NCBI RefSeq assembly: GCF_020085105.1
Contig: NC_058052.1
Span: 5,627,733 to 5,691,732 of the forward strand
Reading direction: 5' to 3'
Source of the DNA: Siniperca chuatsi
Lineage: Eukaryota > Chordata > Actinopteri > Centrarchiformes > Sinipercidae
DNA length: 64,000 bases
The position numbers were made by a program, and so were the translations under genes. Under the pieces are notes generated by a model. The model did not search any database and had not been told where the DNA came from. It was given only the letters and a program-made list of their open reading frames with translations. Shown here one piece after another: positions 13,461 to 26,300 of the stretch; position 1 is the stretch's first letter; each line of letters opens with the position of its first letter.

Positions 13461-14264
13461 GACTTGCTTCCACACAAAGCCCAAATTATGGTGTTACACA
13501 CATCATCATTCAGTCAGAGACCCAAACAGTAATCACCCCAAATGCTACTCTGCGCCATTGACACAGATATCAGCCACTTGAATGGCTGCCAAGCTGACAC
13601 AGCACTGTATAACAAAGTATATAATCATTATGCCATAATCATACAGTGGCTGCAAGCCAAATATCCCAATATCAGGGCTGGCCTGTATACACTCCCTCAC
13701 CCATTCAACATTTGCCATGGCTGATTTTTTTTCAGCGTGGTCACTACAGTCCCTAATGCAACACTGTGTTAGTTACACTGAAATACTGTACAGGCTAGTG
13801 GGAGTACAGACTGTCCTGAATATAGACTTTGTACACGCTTTTATATAAGTACACCATATCAGTATACATTATCAGTGTCTGCTATTTAAGCAAGCAATAC
13901 ACTTTCAGTATCTCAGTAAACAATACAGATAATATATTAGCAAACACCTCTACAGACAGGGATTGAATGAGTAACAAAATGTCCTAAAGACAGACAAGCT
14001 TTGTGCACAAGCTTTGCGTAATGCAGAGCTAGAGGCGCTGGAAACTGCAAGATGAACTTATTGCAAGAAAAGTACAAAGTACTCCGAAAATTCTCCAATA
14101 AGTACATTTAAGCAACACTAGAAGCTACCCAGCTACAGCAATGACAGTAAATAATTGACTTAGACTTGTCTTTTCTACCTTTTTTTGAAAACATTTTTTT
14201 ACAAAAATGCCTTGGATTTTGTTTTACCCACAGTGCTGCGGAATGCTGCTCCCACCAAAGATGG

Positions 14265-14266
<2 letters not shown>

Positions 14267-14300
<34 letters not shown>
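14267..14300. repeat. (GT)n microsatellite
   Basis: Seventeen GT units. Confidence 0.97.
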
Positions 14301-14305
<5 letters not shown>

Positions 14306-15171
14306 CACAACAGAATCTATGTGAATGCTTCCTGCATTTAAATACATTTACATCAATCTATTAAATAACACATTATGATGACATGGGTTATCATGCTTTC
14401 ATGAAATAATGGTAGTCCAACAAACTTACTTACTTATTTAGTGTCATTAGAGGATAATGTTGTCCTTCACTGCCTTATCTTTGATTGATGGCAGCTTGAC
14501 AGGAAGATGACAAATCAAGTGGTTGAACAAAAACAACGGTTTGAAAAGTGAGGGGGACATAACTTTTGGGATTTTTTTTTTTTTCACCTAGTGCCATCAT
14601 CTGGTTAAAATTTGAGCGTTTAGCGCCAATTAGCAGATGCTAGAATGCCGACATGCTTAACTAAGATGATGAGCAAGCATTACACCGGCTAAATATCAGC
14701 AGAGTAGCACTGTCACTGTACACGTGTTGGCATGCTGACATGAGCATTCAGCTGAAAACGCCACCGTGTGCTCCTGTGGCTGCAGCCGCTTAGTCTTGAC
14801 GAGCGGCGTACTCCTTTCTCCTGGCTCCCACCACCTTAACATGCAGCAGTCCAGATGTTCATCACATCTGAAGACTGGGAGTGACATTAAAATACACACG
14901 TTGTTGAACTCAAGAAACACGCTGGTATTCCTGCAGCACGATGACTCTAACGTATAACATCGAACTGCTCAGTGAGTTTACAACATCGTGTTAAGCATTG
15001 AACAGCATATTCTCACTGTCGCATGCACACTTACAGAGTGGGAGGAAGAGTACGTGGGAGGGGGTATTCCAACAGAGTACATGATGTAACATGGACTACT
15101 ATACAGGTAGTGGAGCAATGAGTCACTGTGCTGAGGGAGGTAACATAATAACATCCCAACAACTCAACATC

Positions 15172-15198
15172 TGTGTGTGTGTGTGTGTGTGTGTGTGT
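15172..15198. repeat. (TG)n microsatellite
   Basis: About 13 TG units. Confidence 0.95.
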
Positions 15199-15569
15199 CT
15201 TTTCAGAGGATGTTATGTTCACAACACGCGCTGCAAAAGTGCCCACCTTAACAATTCATTTAGACTCTGTGTTCAAACCTGAAAAATGAATTACTGTCAT
15301 GTAAGCTAGATTTCCCACGTGTAATTCCATATTTTTAATGTTTATTCAATGACCTTGGAAATACTAATTTGACCAAAAAAAAAACAAAAAACAAACAAAC
15401 AAAAAAAAAATCTTCACTCAAGGTCCACTAGCTTTTTCCAGACCTTTCAACCGCATGGTCTCATGGTCTACCTCAGAAGATGAGGTGTGCTTACTTGTCA
15501 TGGAGAAAGCTCAGATGTTATCATGGGACCTTAGCAGGGAACTATGACAACTCCAGCCAATTGAAAGGG

Positions 15570-15700
<131 letters not shown>

Positions 15701-16831
15701 TTAGCCTCTCTCTGAATGCAGGCTTATCTATTAGGCTTATCTATTATTCATACTTTTCGCTCTCGTTAAGAGGCCTGCTCTGCAAACGCTGCTCTTCTGA
15801 CATTCGATCCCCCTGTTCATGTGTGCTTTGTGTGTGTGTGCGTTCTGCATGTACAGTATATGTTCCTCAGAGCTATACTTGTTTAGTCTTGTCTCCTCTG
15901 GACCTCTGAATGCAGCACAATACTTCCATAGTCATTATATACTAAGTGCATTGTGATGCACATCATAAACATACTGTAAGCACTGTGGAAAACAACAAGT
16001 ATAATGTTGTAATGAATCATGCTTATATTATGAGGCCTGACCAAGGAGCTAAAAGGAATCATTTTAACAACATTTTTATTTAAAGCACCTTTTACTGTAA
16101 AACACAGTTTTAAAATCTAAATCTTTAATCTCAATAAATGGTGAAACAAAAAGAATATAAAATAAGAATTAAAACTGACCAGCTTGTGGGCTGTTACACA
16201 GTTTTACACGTGTTTTATAATTAAAAATAAAAACAAAATATCTAAAACTATTCTAATCATTTAACAAAACAATACCAACTCAAGTTCTACTTACTAGCTT
16301 TTTTCAGAGCTTTCAACCATATCACTGACATTTTTAAATCAACACAAGCGAGAAGTCCTGACAATGATATGGATGAAATTAGCTTCTGAGCTTGCATGCT
16401 AACAGATCCTGCTCACACCTGGGCAAACTTCATCCGCTGATGAAGACCGTGTGATACGGATAAAAGCTCTGGAAAAAGCTAGTAAATGGACCTTGAGTTG
16501 GAATTATTTGTCAAACTACTATGTCCAAGGTCAAGAATGGACTTCCATGCCTAATTTTAGGTATTCTAAAAAAAAAAATTTAAATACACATTATAATTTA
16601 AATTTTTCCACATTGTGCCACATTACAGCATATTTTGTTTAACATGAAGTTATCATAATGGCTGCCAGTGACTATCTGTTCCAGTTCGCCTTCCGAATCA
16701 TTTCCAACAAGATCTCAAAAGACAAGAAAGACTGGCATTCATGTAATGATGTGAAAATGTCCTGTGTTCCCCTCAGTTTCTCCTCATAATGCCTCATAGT
16801 TGATCTTTTAAGTAAAGCTGGATGAGGTGAT

Positions 16832-16852
16832 ACACACACACACACACACACA
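16832..16852. repeat. (AC)n microsatellite
   Basis: About 10 AC units. A second tract of similar length lies at 16994-17012. Confidence 0.93.
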
Positions 16853-16993
16853 ATCGCTATGTGAGACAGAGAAAGAGAAAGAAGCGAGGTAGGTGCTGCT
16901 TGTGTGAATAATGAAAAGGAGGTCAGTGCCTGAAGGGGTGGGGCGATGGTGAACACTCTGCTCAAAGTAAAGGCACTGAGAACGTAGAGCTGC

Positions 16994-17012
16994 CACACAC
17001 ACACACACACAC
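16994..17012. repeat. (CA)n microsatellite
   Basis: About 9 CA units in the same orientation as the tract at 16832. Confidence 0.9.
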
Positions 17013-17125
17013 TCATACACACACTAGATCGCCTATTGTGATGGTGGATTGACAAGTAATGGGGCAAACTAAACTTGCATGTCCCATCTTTGCACCTTCA
17101 CCTCCCCTTAAATAAGCATTACTGA

Positions 17126-17728
17126 TAGGGATGGGACGATGTACGATTTTATCGCGGATCAGGATAAAAAACACTCAAGATAAGTTGATTGAGTTAAATT
17201 TCCATTATCGGGATAGTCGTGGACATCCTCACATGACATGAGTGACTTTAAAAGAACAAAGCCAATTCCAGTTGGACTATTAGTTGGATAATTACTGTAT
17301 TTCTTCAGTCAGGGGTAAATTATATATACTGATGCAATTGATGAAATTGTTGTATGTACTATTTGATATCATGGTAGAGAAGTGAAAAATAGAGCCTGAT
17401 TTAAAAAATACAGGAATTATCATCTAAGAAAGAACAGACTCACACAATGTTGCTATTTTTTATTATTATTTATTTATCCTTTATTTATGCAGGGGGACCT
17501 TATGATTAATGATGACCTTATTTAAGATTGTTTGATTGTTTGTTTTTCACTAAAAAGATGTGTCCTATCTGTAATGCAAAATGTAAGGTAAAGTGATTCT
17601 AGTATGTTATGGTGCCATTTTAAGAGTTTTAAGCATTTTTTTGATGGTTATTGGGATAACATCGCGAATCGCAATTAATTTGGCCAGGATAATCGTGACA
17701 TGAAATTTTCATTATCGTCCCATGCCTA
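17126..17728. mobile_element. hAT-like MITE with perfect 8-bp target duplication
   Basis: Begins TAGGGATGGGACGATGTACG and ends ATTATCGTCCCATGCCTA. The termini are inverted copies over about 15 bp. It is flanked by identical 8-bp sequences attactga at 17118-17125 and 17729-17736. Length is 603 bp with no coding capacity. The short TIR and exact 8-bp duplication are typical of the hAT superfamily. Confidence 0.9.
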
Positions 17729-17736
17729 ATTACTGA

Positions 17737-20340
17737 TAAGACGTAAATGCTACTGTAGTCCTACAAAATATAAATTGTACACTTCAGTGTCATAAAGACC
17801 TTTCACATCCATTGCTGACGTATGACTTCATTAGTCAAAAACGGCGAAACTCGGCGAAGCAAATACACAGCTTTGATGAAAGAGTTGCCACAACATGACG
17901 AGTCGTCTGTTATGTTCCTACTGATCAATGAACATCTTGTGGTTTTTGACTGGCTGTCTATTCGAAGTAACCAAGGTTTCCAATTTTTCCTACAAAATAA
18001 AAAAAAAAAAAAAACTGAAGCCCTATCGGTCTTTGAGACAACTGATCATACGCTAAACCCGTCCCACTTAGCAACCGTATCTAGGCACTAGGCCTGTCAA
18101 GCTTTTTTCGATTTCTCCACGTTGCGGCGGTGTAGTGAGAGCGGTTTGAATTTGAGTTTGGAGGGTGTTGTCTGTTTGCCTTTCCAAAACCAAAAACACA
18201 GGAGCAAAAGTGTAAGGCATGGATTAAACTGTGTGTTTATCTGCAGTAATGTAAGCTGTAATTGTTAGCATGTCCAGCTAATTAGCGTACTGCCTACAAT
18301 ACTAACGTAGCATTACTTCCAAGCTCAGGAGTTAGCATATCATTAACTAATTACATTAGCTAGTGGGGTTACAGGTTACATTTTAAAAAGCCTCGTCCAC
18401 TGTGTGGAAGCCGGTCCCTGGATGCTATGAGTTCAGGCTAACGTTAGCATCTCTGTCCCGCTCTTTATTGGATTTTGGGAAAGTTTACATTCTCAGCCAC
18501 ATCACAAAGACAGCGATACGTTTAGTCAGTAGGCGATTTGTTCATTTTTAACAAGGGGGGGATGGCCCAGTTGGAGCCTACTGCCGTTAGTTCTCATCGT
18601 AAAAGCCTTTTCTCTTGTAACGTTAAAAGTGAAAATACGAAAAAGTATATAAGCTGAGCAGCCAAACAGGTTTTCTACATGGATCATCAGCTGGTGAGGA
18701 TGATGACTTTTAGGACCTGTTAGCTTTAGCCTCAGTCTTTTAGCACAAGTGCACGTTTAGACCCTTTCACAAGATTCTTGTTTTAAAACGGGTCCACTGG
18801 AAACATTTAAAAGTCAGCCGGAGATGGGGTTTTTAACCTATACTTGGGGCTATTGTTAGTTTAATTAGCTACAGCTGATATAATCTGCCATTGATTTGAA
18901 AATGACTTTGAATTTAGAGTGGTAAATCTGCTAGCATTAACACTGTAAACTGTTTATGTGCCGTATGAGAACAGTAAGCTCGACAGGCGCAACAGTAAGG
19001 GGGACCGGGGTTAGCGAATGGTCAGTTCTGACACTGCAACAACAAGCTTTCCAAGAGCATCTTCATCAATGCCTTTTCATCTGTAACACTGCAATCGGAG
19101 CTTACAGCCCACACAAGTTTTCTCCAAGTCGAAAGCAATATGTCTGGGGGCTGAAACTGATGACAGTCAATATTTTGTTGGCGCGTGATAGCTAATGGGA
19201 GCCACAGTGAGGGTCCAGCATGACGTTCAACAAATGGCAGCTAAAGCCCACAACATTGCAGGAACATGAGCAGCACCTCCGCCCGCTGTCTGAGCGACCA
19301 GTAAGCCCTACACTACAAATTTAAAAGGATTATTCTGAACTTAGACTGTTCAGGCCAGAGTGAAACATGCCCGTTTACCCACAGGTCCATATTAACAAGC
19401 TTAATACAGCATCTACACACAGACACACACACACACTTATAGGGGAATTTGGAGGGGATACCTGTTCACTGATAGTGCTGGTGTAGTGCAGTGGAGCAAT
19501 GCCAGTCCTACTGAGGGATTATTGTGTGGTGATGCTATCATCACAACCACTCTCCCACTGTCTATTTATAGTTCACAGAGCTCTCTGCCTCTCTCTCTCT
19601 CTCTCTCTCTCTGTCTCTTTCAGTCTCTCTGTCAGATTCTCCATACTGAATGCCAAATGCATTAAAAGGAGAAGGTCAGAAAAAACAGAAACACTAACCA
19701 GCAGTTAGTGGTTTCAAACTTAGAAATATAACACCTGTCCCTGATCTTACACAGAGTGCTATTCTGAAGTTGGTAAACTTTATATATCTCCCTATATGAC
19801 ACATAAATACAACATTTTCACCATAGAAGATAACATTCCATTCCATTTATTTACATTTTATCCGAAGTGACTTACAATAAGTGCATTCAACCGTGTGGAT
19901 ACAACCAAGAGTCATGCAAGTACATCAGCTTCATCAAATATGCTTAACTGCTTCAAGTGCTACATTTAGACACAATAGGAGATAGAGAAAGTGCCGGATT
20001 CTTCTTCCCACCAGAGACAGCTGTCTGCAGCCACAGGTTCACCTTCGGGCTCAGAAAGTTTGAGACGGTCAGGCGCTTATTAAGGTGTCTCATTAAGATT
20101 TCCACCTGCAGTCACACCTCATTTGCGGAGTGGTTTATCTGAACTCCAGAGTATTAATTTCAGTTGGTCAGGTGAGAACAAACTCACCCGTCATGCGTCA
20201 CTTCTATCTGGAAATCAAACACACACAAAAAAAAATTCACCATAGCTGCATTTAACCACAACATTCCCTCAAAGGTAGAAGGTGAGCTAGGGTTTCTACT
20301 GACCAGTTTATTAAATGTGGACAGGCGTCAGTCTCAGGTT
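17737..20340. other. Noncoding stretch
   Basis: Several GTTAGC-type words and a CT microsatellite. A segment at about 19840-19930 (TTTATCCGAAGTGACTTACA) recalls a common fish repeat. No gene is recognised. Confidence 0.55.
19589..19610. repeat. (CT)n microsatellite
   Basis: About 11 CT units. Confidence 0.92.
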
Positions 20341-20859
20341 TAGGCCTGTCACGATAACTACTTTTGTTGGACGATAATATTCTCCCAGAAAGAAAATGCG
20401 ATAAATGATATTATTGTCATTTTAGACCACTGATATAATGATAATATAATAGCTTAATATTGCAAGTACACCGTTTCGAAGAGCAATGACCTTTTAAGCT
20501 GCCTGAGCCCCGCCCACGGTGAACCTCAGACACAGAGAGCAGACGACGAGAGGACAGAAGCAGCGCCACCAGAAATGACAGCAAAACGTGTCTCGCACTT
20601 AGCGTCGGTTTTTTTCTGTTCAGTTGGCTTAGGCACTGTGAAAAAAGAAACACTCAGGCTCTGCGCCCAAGTCTTATAATGTAGGGAAAACCTTATTCTG
20701 GCATCACGTTTGCTAAAATGTTGGTGGCATTCTTATACGTACAAATAAACACGCATGTAAACGCAACGGGCAAAATCCTACTATATACTGTATGGACATG
20801 ACCTCTATCTTTTTTGCTGACCTCGATACGTCGATAAAGTAATTATTGTGACAGGCCGA
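20341..20859. mobile_element. hAT-like non-autonomous element
   Basis: Begins TAGGCCTGTCACGATAACTA and ends TAATTATTGTGACAGGCCGA as inverted copies. Flanks ctcaggtt and ctccagtt match at 6 of 8 bases. The short open frames inside do not resemble a transposase. Confidence 0.75.
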
Positions 20860-21338
20860 CTCCAGTTTACTCTGTTCATCTTAGATTTAAGCGATTTCAG
20901 ATGTACTGTAGGGACCTGACCATAGCTCAGGGTCCTGAATGTATCATCCCAGTGTTCAGACAGTGAGCGCTGGATGGCTGCTGATTCTGTGTGCCAGACG
21001 GGCCACAGCGTCTGAGCCCCAGGCCGGGAACACAGACAAACCACGGCACCTTAATCTGGATTAGCTGCTAAATTAGAAGCCTGGTTGCTTGTGTAATCCC
21101 GTTGACAAAGTTCCGGCAGCTCCCGTGGCCATTTGACGGCAAACGATTCACTCAGACTCGGGCCAGACGGAGTGACCCATACAGAAAGTACAGTTATCTT
21201 AACACAAATTTTAGATGGATGCTATGAAAATATCCGTATAAGGGCACCCAATTGAAGCTACAACAGAAAATCTTACACTGCTACTACCAAAGAAGAAAAG
21301 GTGACCACATCTCAAGCCCTATAAAGTCATCATGAGTA

Positions 21339-21981
21339 CAGCGGAGGAAGAAGTATTCAGACGTGCCTGAGTAAAGGTACCAATACCACAATGTATGCAT
21401 TCAAAATGCTACTTAAGTAAAAGTACAGAAGTATTATTAGCTAAATATCAAAAGTAATAGTACTGATCATTATGCAGAAAAAAAATGGCTCCTGTGACTG
21501 ATATATTATTATATATGACAGTATTAATAGTTGTTGTTAATATTGATGCATTGGCGCTCATGTAGCATTTTACTGTTGTATCTGGTTGAACTACTTTATA
21601 CACTGTTTGGTAGTTTCATCTCACAAAGGGGGTAGGGAAGAAGGAAAAACAAACTTCTGCTACACAAATTGGTATTTATTTTTTGGCCATTTCTCTAATC
21701 TTTGCTTTTTCGTAAAATATTGGATACTTTTACGTCTATGGGCCTTGAACAGTTATTTTAAAGAGACCGTCTGAGAAGTTTAGAGGGGAAATGTCTCTTT
21801 GGTGGAACTGCTACCATGTCAGGCATCTGAAACACGTCAAGGGGGGTTGTATTTTTGTATGTATTGTGTAATTATGTAAATCTTAATCTGAAAAATAAGT
21901 TGCAATTATAGCTGTCAAATAAATTCAGTGGGGAAAAAGTACAATATTCCCCTCTGAAATGTAGTGAACTTTCCACCACTG
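21339..21981. mobile_element. Teleost MITE with CAGYGG termini
   Basis: Begins CAGCGGAGGAAG and ends CTTTCCACCACTG, inverted with few mismatches. Flanks catgagta and tgtgagta match at 6 of 8. The interior has the ACTTAAGTAAAAGTACAG motif that I recognise from a very abundant fish repeat. Confidence 0.8.
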
Positions 21982-22353
21982 TGTGAGTACAACTAACAGA
22001 ATAAACCTCTATGGGGACATTATTGGACTGCTGACATGATCCCAAAGAAAACAAAAAATATATAAGTATGGCAACACTATTAAACCCATATAGAAACACT
22101 GCGACAGCATTACAACAGATACTTATGTATAGCCTACTCTTTGCACATGTGCAAACATTAAGCATAAGTGTCTAAGCTTCCTGTGAGCCTTAAATAATAG
22201 TACGAATAGTAATACTACTACTACTAATAATAATAATGATAATAGTATTAGTAGTAATTAAAAAATACACTTCTCATCAAAAGAATAATCTCACAATTAT
22301 ACAATTTTTTTCCCCCTACAGTTTGAACTTGATGACACTACACGCCCTCCTCC

Positions 22354-22358
<5 letters not shown>

Positions 22359-22403
<45 letters not shown>
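22359..22403. repeat. (CA)n microsatellite
   Basis: About 22 CA units. Together with the TG tract at 22510-22556 it forms an inverted pair. Confidence 0.98.
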
Positions 22404-22508
22404 CCACAGCCGTTTTACACCAATGTGTGGATCAAGCCCAAGTAGGGAACGCTGTGCTGCACTGGAGCAGCGCAGCAGCAGATCAGGATGTGTCTGTCAG
22501 TCAGTTAT

Positions 22509-22509
<1 letters not shown>

Positions 22510-22556
<47 letters not shown>
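22510..22556. repeat. (TG)n microsatellite
   Basis: About 23 TG units, about 106 bp after a CA tract of the same length. Confidence 0.98.
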
Positions 22557-22558
<2 letters not shown>

Positions 22559-24199
22559 CTTAACGACAACTTGGTTATATAACGCAGGCAGCAGCAGAAC
22601 AGCGGCAAAGGCGCGCTGCTTTCCTCCGAGAGACAAGAGACCACGGCCAGTTTATCCGAACCCGACAGGTTATGCTTTCACTCTTCTGAAAACCTTTTCA
22701 AACTGGACTCCCTGAAAAATCTAGGAAGTTATTGATCTTGCGTTACGGGGAAGTAACTGTATCTCACGGAACATAGAAGAAAATATAGGCTATGTTGATC
22801 TTTACAATCCGTTACTTAATTCGGCATACACATACTTTGCTGAACATACACATTTTACTTTAAGCACTGATTCACCCTGTTGGTCACGCAGTCCCAGTCT
22901 CTTTCAGCAGAAGAAGAATGTCGGTACAAGGGGCACCATTTCCAAAATCTATATATTTTATGATAATACGTCATATTTGGTGTGACAGATGTATGCCGAT
23001 TTGAAGAGCAGCTTGAATTAATTATTTATAATAATTATAAGTATATCGGAAGCCTTGTTCTATCGCATATCAGCTTTAAACAATAAGCATGATCCAATAA
23101 ACAACACATTTTCCAGTGCAGTTTGGCAGTACACTGTCCACGCGCGATACAAGGGTGCGTAACGGGAATTCCACGCTGCGCTTTTTCTCTTGTGAAAGCG
23201 TTGACTGATGTAGACAGGCAAGAGTACTTGCCCATTCATTGGACACGTACATATACGTTTACCATACCAAGAGCTACTTTCTGAAAATGTTAAAGGTGCT
23301 TAAATAAGGAGGCAACACGCGGACGCATACAATTCCACGTACAGATAGCGAGGTACAGAGAAACATAACTTACGATCACAACCAACAGCACCAGACACCA
23401 ATACACCATACAAGAGTTCAAGATGCAGTTTGAGACACTTACCCTCTATGGCAGATCCGTCCAGCACGGTGCTAAAGTAGAAAAATAGATTTGAAAGAAA
23501 TGGCTTTCGAGGTGTTTTGTTACGGAAGAAAGCTCACTCCGCTACTGCTGAGATATGTAATTTCTATTTTACCTAAAAACTGATGGACCATGTACAGGCT
23601 CAGTCCAACGTCTCCAATGTCACAGACCGCGGCCAATGCGAAGTCATGTAAGAACAGCCAGTCTGGTGCTGCATTTCTGTATCACGAGGCAGATAGTAAA
23701 TAAGAACAACCTACTGCTCTGGCCGTAGGTGGTCAATAACTCATACAAATTCGGCTCAGTTTAGATTTTAGATGCTAAATACGATTAAAAATTACAGTTT
23801 ACCTTAGCTTTCGGGTAGTTTAGCTACAATTTAAAGAGGCTATAGGGCTAATGTCAGCTTTCACGTGTTGAAATATTAGCCTAGCTTAAAATGAAGGCTT
23901 TAAGCAATGGATGGCTAATTTTACTTTTATCACCGGGTGTAGGAAAATGAAACAATTATTTTGACAATATAAAACAAAACGTAGGCTAATAACTTAACTA
24001 TACATATAGTACGCTATAATAGATAGACATACGCATATAGGTTGCCCCTGCTGAAATTCCCTGTAATTATTGACATGCTGAGAATATTTGGGTTATTGTG
24101 TGACTTATGTCCCTTCCCGTATGGATCTGTATTTGGCATGAGTTTAAAACAGAAATTTGTTCCCACAGTCCATGAACGCAGCAGCAGCAGGCAGTGTGT

Positions 24200-24370
24200 G
24201 ACAGACATGTCGTGCGGTGACTCAGAGCTGAGTCAGAGCGTCGTGTCCCGCCCACATCGCGGTGGCGGCCAATAGCGCTCGTGCGGAAGCGGGCACAGTG
24301 GCGAACTCAGCCCCCACCGTGCTTCTGTGTACGGTTTAAAGGGACGCCAACTCCCGGCCCATTGATTATT
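24200..24370. promoter_or_regulatory. CpG-containing promoter-like block
   Basis: In an otherwise AT-rich area this block has many CpGs, a CCAAT box in a GC-rich context, a GC-box-like CCCGCCCA and the AP-1 pair. It could drive a minus-strand transcript toward the candidate exons near 23.6 kb. This is composition-based inference. Confidence 0.35.
24218..24235 (+). promoter_or_regulatory. Paired inverted AP-1/MAF-type sites
   Basis: TGACTCA and TGAGTCA face each other across four bases (TGACTCAGAGCTGAGTCA). The second also reads as a half-MARE, CTGAGTCAG. They lie at the upstream edge of a CpG-containing block (about 24200-24370) with a CCAAT motif (GGCGGCCAATAGCGC) and CCCGCCCA, so a promoter is plausible. 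No gene start could be attached to it with confidence. Confidence 0.45.
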
Positions 24371-24944
24371 AAAGGCAGGTGGGCGGGTATACGTGTTACA
24401 TATTCATATGTGACATAAATATGAACAAATATTTAAATATGAAAGATTGATTGGACTACATACACAATGAACATGGGAAAGGAGCAACAAAACAATTGCT
24501 TCTTCGTTTCTAAAAAAGAAAATCCCTCCTCATTCAAGGATTTAAATAACAATCATGAAAGTGAGGTTTCACCTCCTTTAACATAATCTAATTTTGTGTT
24601 TAAGTTAAAGCAGCATGTCAGCCTACCTGTAAATATGAATGTATGAGTGTGTTGAGACCACTGACTGCATAAACATACACAGTGTGTCAATTTCATATAC
24701 ATTCCCATGGCTGAAGACACCTAAATATCAGCAAAAATACTTCTTTCCTCTAGAGTGCACACTGCAGACACAAAGACACACTCTTTGGCTGTCCTCCTGG
24801 TCACTCTGGAGAAGAAACAAGGGGGTCCAAACCCGATTTTGGATTCCGGAAGAAGACCGCAAGCCGACAAACATGGATGTAAACAATTGCAGGTTTCAGT
24901 GTAAAAACTCTCACGCGAAACAACATCTTCTTCTTGAAACTTTC

Positions 24945-24991
24945 ATGCCAATAAAGCCCTTTGAAAGCCTCTGAATTGAACTGAATTGAAT
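24945..24991 (+). mobile_element. Retroelement tail relic
   Basis: AATAAAGCCCTTTGAAAGC followed by degenerate GAATT repeats is typical of a non-LTR element 3' end. The body upstream (about 24640-24945) has no recognisable protein. Confidence 0.35.
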
Positions 24992-25112
24992 TGTATGCAA
25001 TGTAAGGCCATTCTAAACTCACTGTAGAGTACACGAGCTTGTGTGTGATTAGGATTTTGTTTTGCACAGCTCTTCATATACCAGTCAGCTGCAGGTTTGA
25101 CTGAATGAACTG

Positions 25113-25131
25113 CACACACACACACACACAA
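25113..25131. repeat. (CA)n microsatellite
   Basis: About 9 CA units. Confidence 0.9.
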
Positions 25132-26221
25132 ACAGACATAGACTCATATCCTTGAACCCACTACTACAAATACCAAGTTACTGACTCCCAGTGGCCTGAC
25201 CGACACCCCCACAGAGACAGACACACCTTCCTAACCAGCTACCCACCTGAACCTATTTTACACCAAGTGTGTGCTACCTTCAGATTGCAACGGTGATGCA
25301 GATAAACCTGAAAATGATTCAGAGCTAGACGACAGATAAACAATGGTACAGCTGTTTCACAAGGCAGAGGTTCTACATTTGTTAACTAATAGCTTCATTA
25401 ATGGTTACAAATCATTCATATGCCTTATATATCAGTAATAAGGTACTAAGGACAAGGTTTGATATGGCTGATATGATGATATAACTTTCTGCAGCAGAAC
25501 TTGCTTCGTTGTTTTGCCTCATTCATCAGGAACAGTTCAATCGCTCACCTGCTGAAAATCAGCTGCAGAGCATCCAAACCAAAAAAAATCTATCTGTAAC
25601 ATAACAACAGACGTGATAGGCCTTTTTTCACAGAAGACATTTTGATGTGTAAATAATGAATGATGGCTCACTATCACACTGTCGTGGTTTACCGGGACAC
25701 TTACAACGCAGGAATCCACCGCAGCCATGGTTAATGTTATCAATGACACCTGCGCTTTTCCTACTATGACAACTCAGAATGTCAGCTGTTAAAAAGGCGT
25801 CTGGCTTATCAGAAAGTGGAAGTAAGTAGGTCATTGTTAAGGGTCGAACTCTACAATAAGCCATCAGGTCTGCAGATATAAATATTAGTAAGTCATTAAA
25901 GGGTTCTTCCACTAAAATCCTTCATCAAGGCGTGCATCTGCTCTCACTGAGGTCCACAATCATCTTCTGTTTTTACTCTGTTTTCCTTATTCGACTCCCT
26001 ATTTCCGATTCTCTCCCTGACATGTTTTATCCTGCTGCGCCGTCAGGTGGTGGAGGACTGCTACGACACCCTGCAGGAAAGGAAACGTCATTAATATCAG
26101 GAAAGGCTTGGGCAGAATTTCCACTTTGCTCCATTTCTCTAAGATATACTAATTTCCAGAGAGATCTTATCTTTTTCACAAGATCTGTATAAAAACACAC
26201 GCAGTCGTGGCAGGGTTAACC

Positions 26222-26300
26222 TGTTGAGGGCCCCGGGGCAAAAGTTTACTGCTGGGCCCCCGGTGGGTCACCCCCACTTCCCACCCTCTGTGCATGTTTA
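26222..26300 (+). repeat. Dispersed repeat, partial copy 3
   Basis: The segment GAGGGCCCCGGGGCAAAAG through CCCACCCTCTGTGCATG resembles the left part of the family at 10746. The boundaries are uncertain. Confidence 0.4.
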
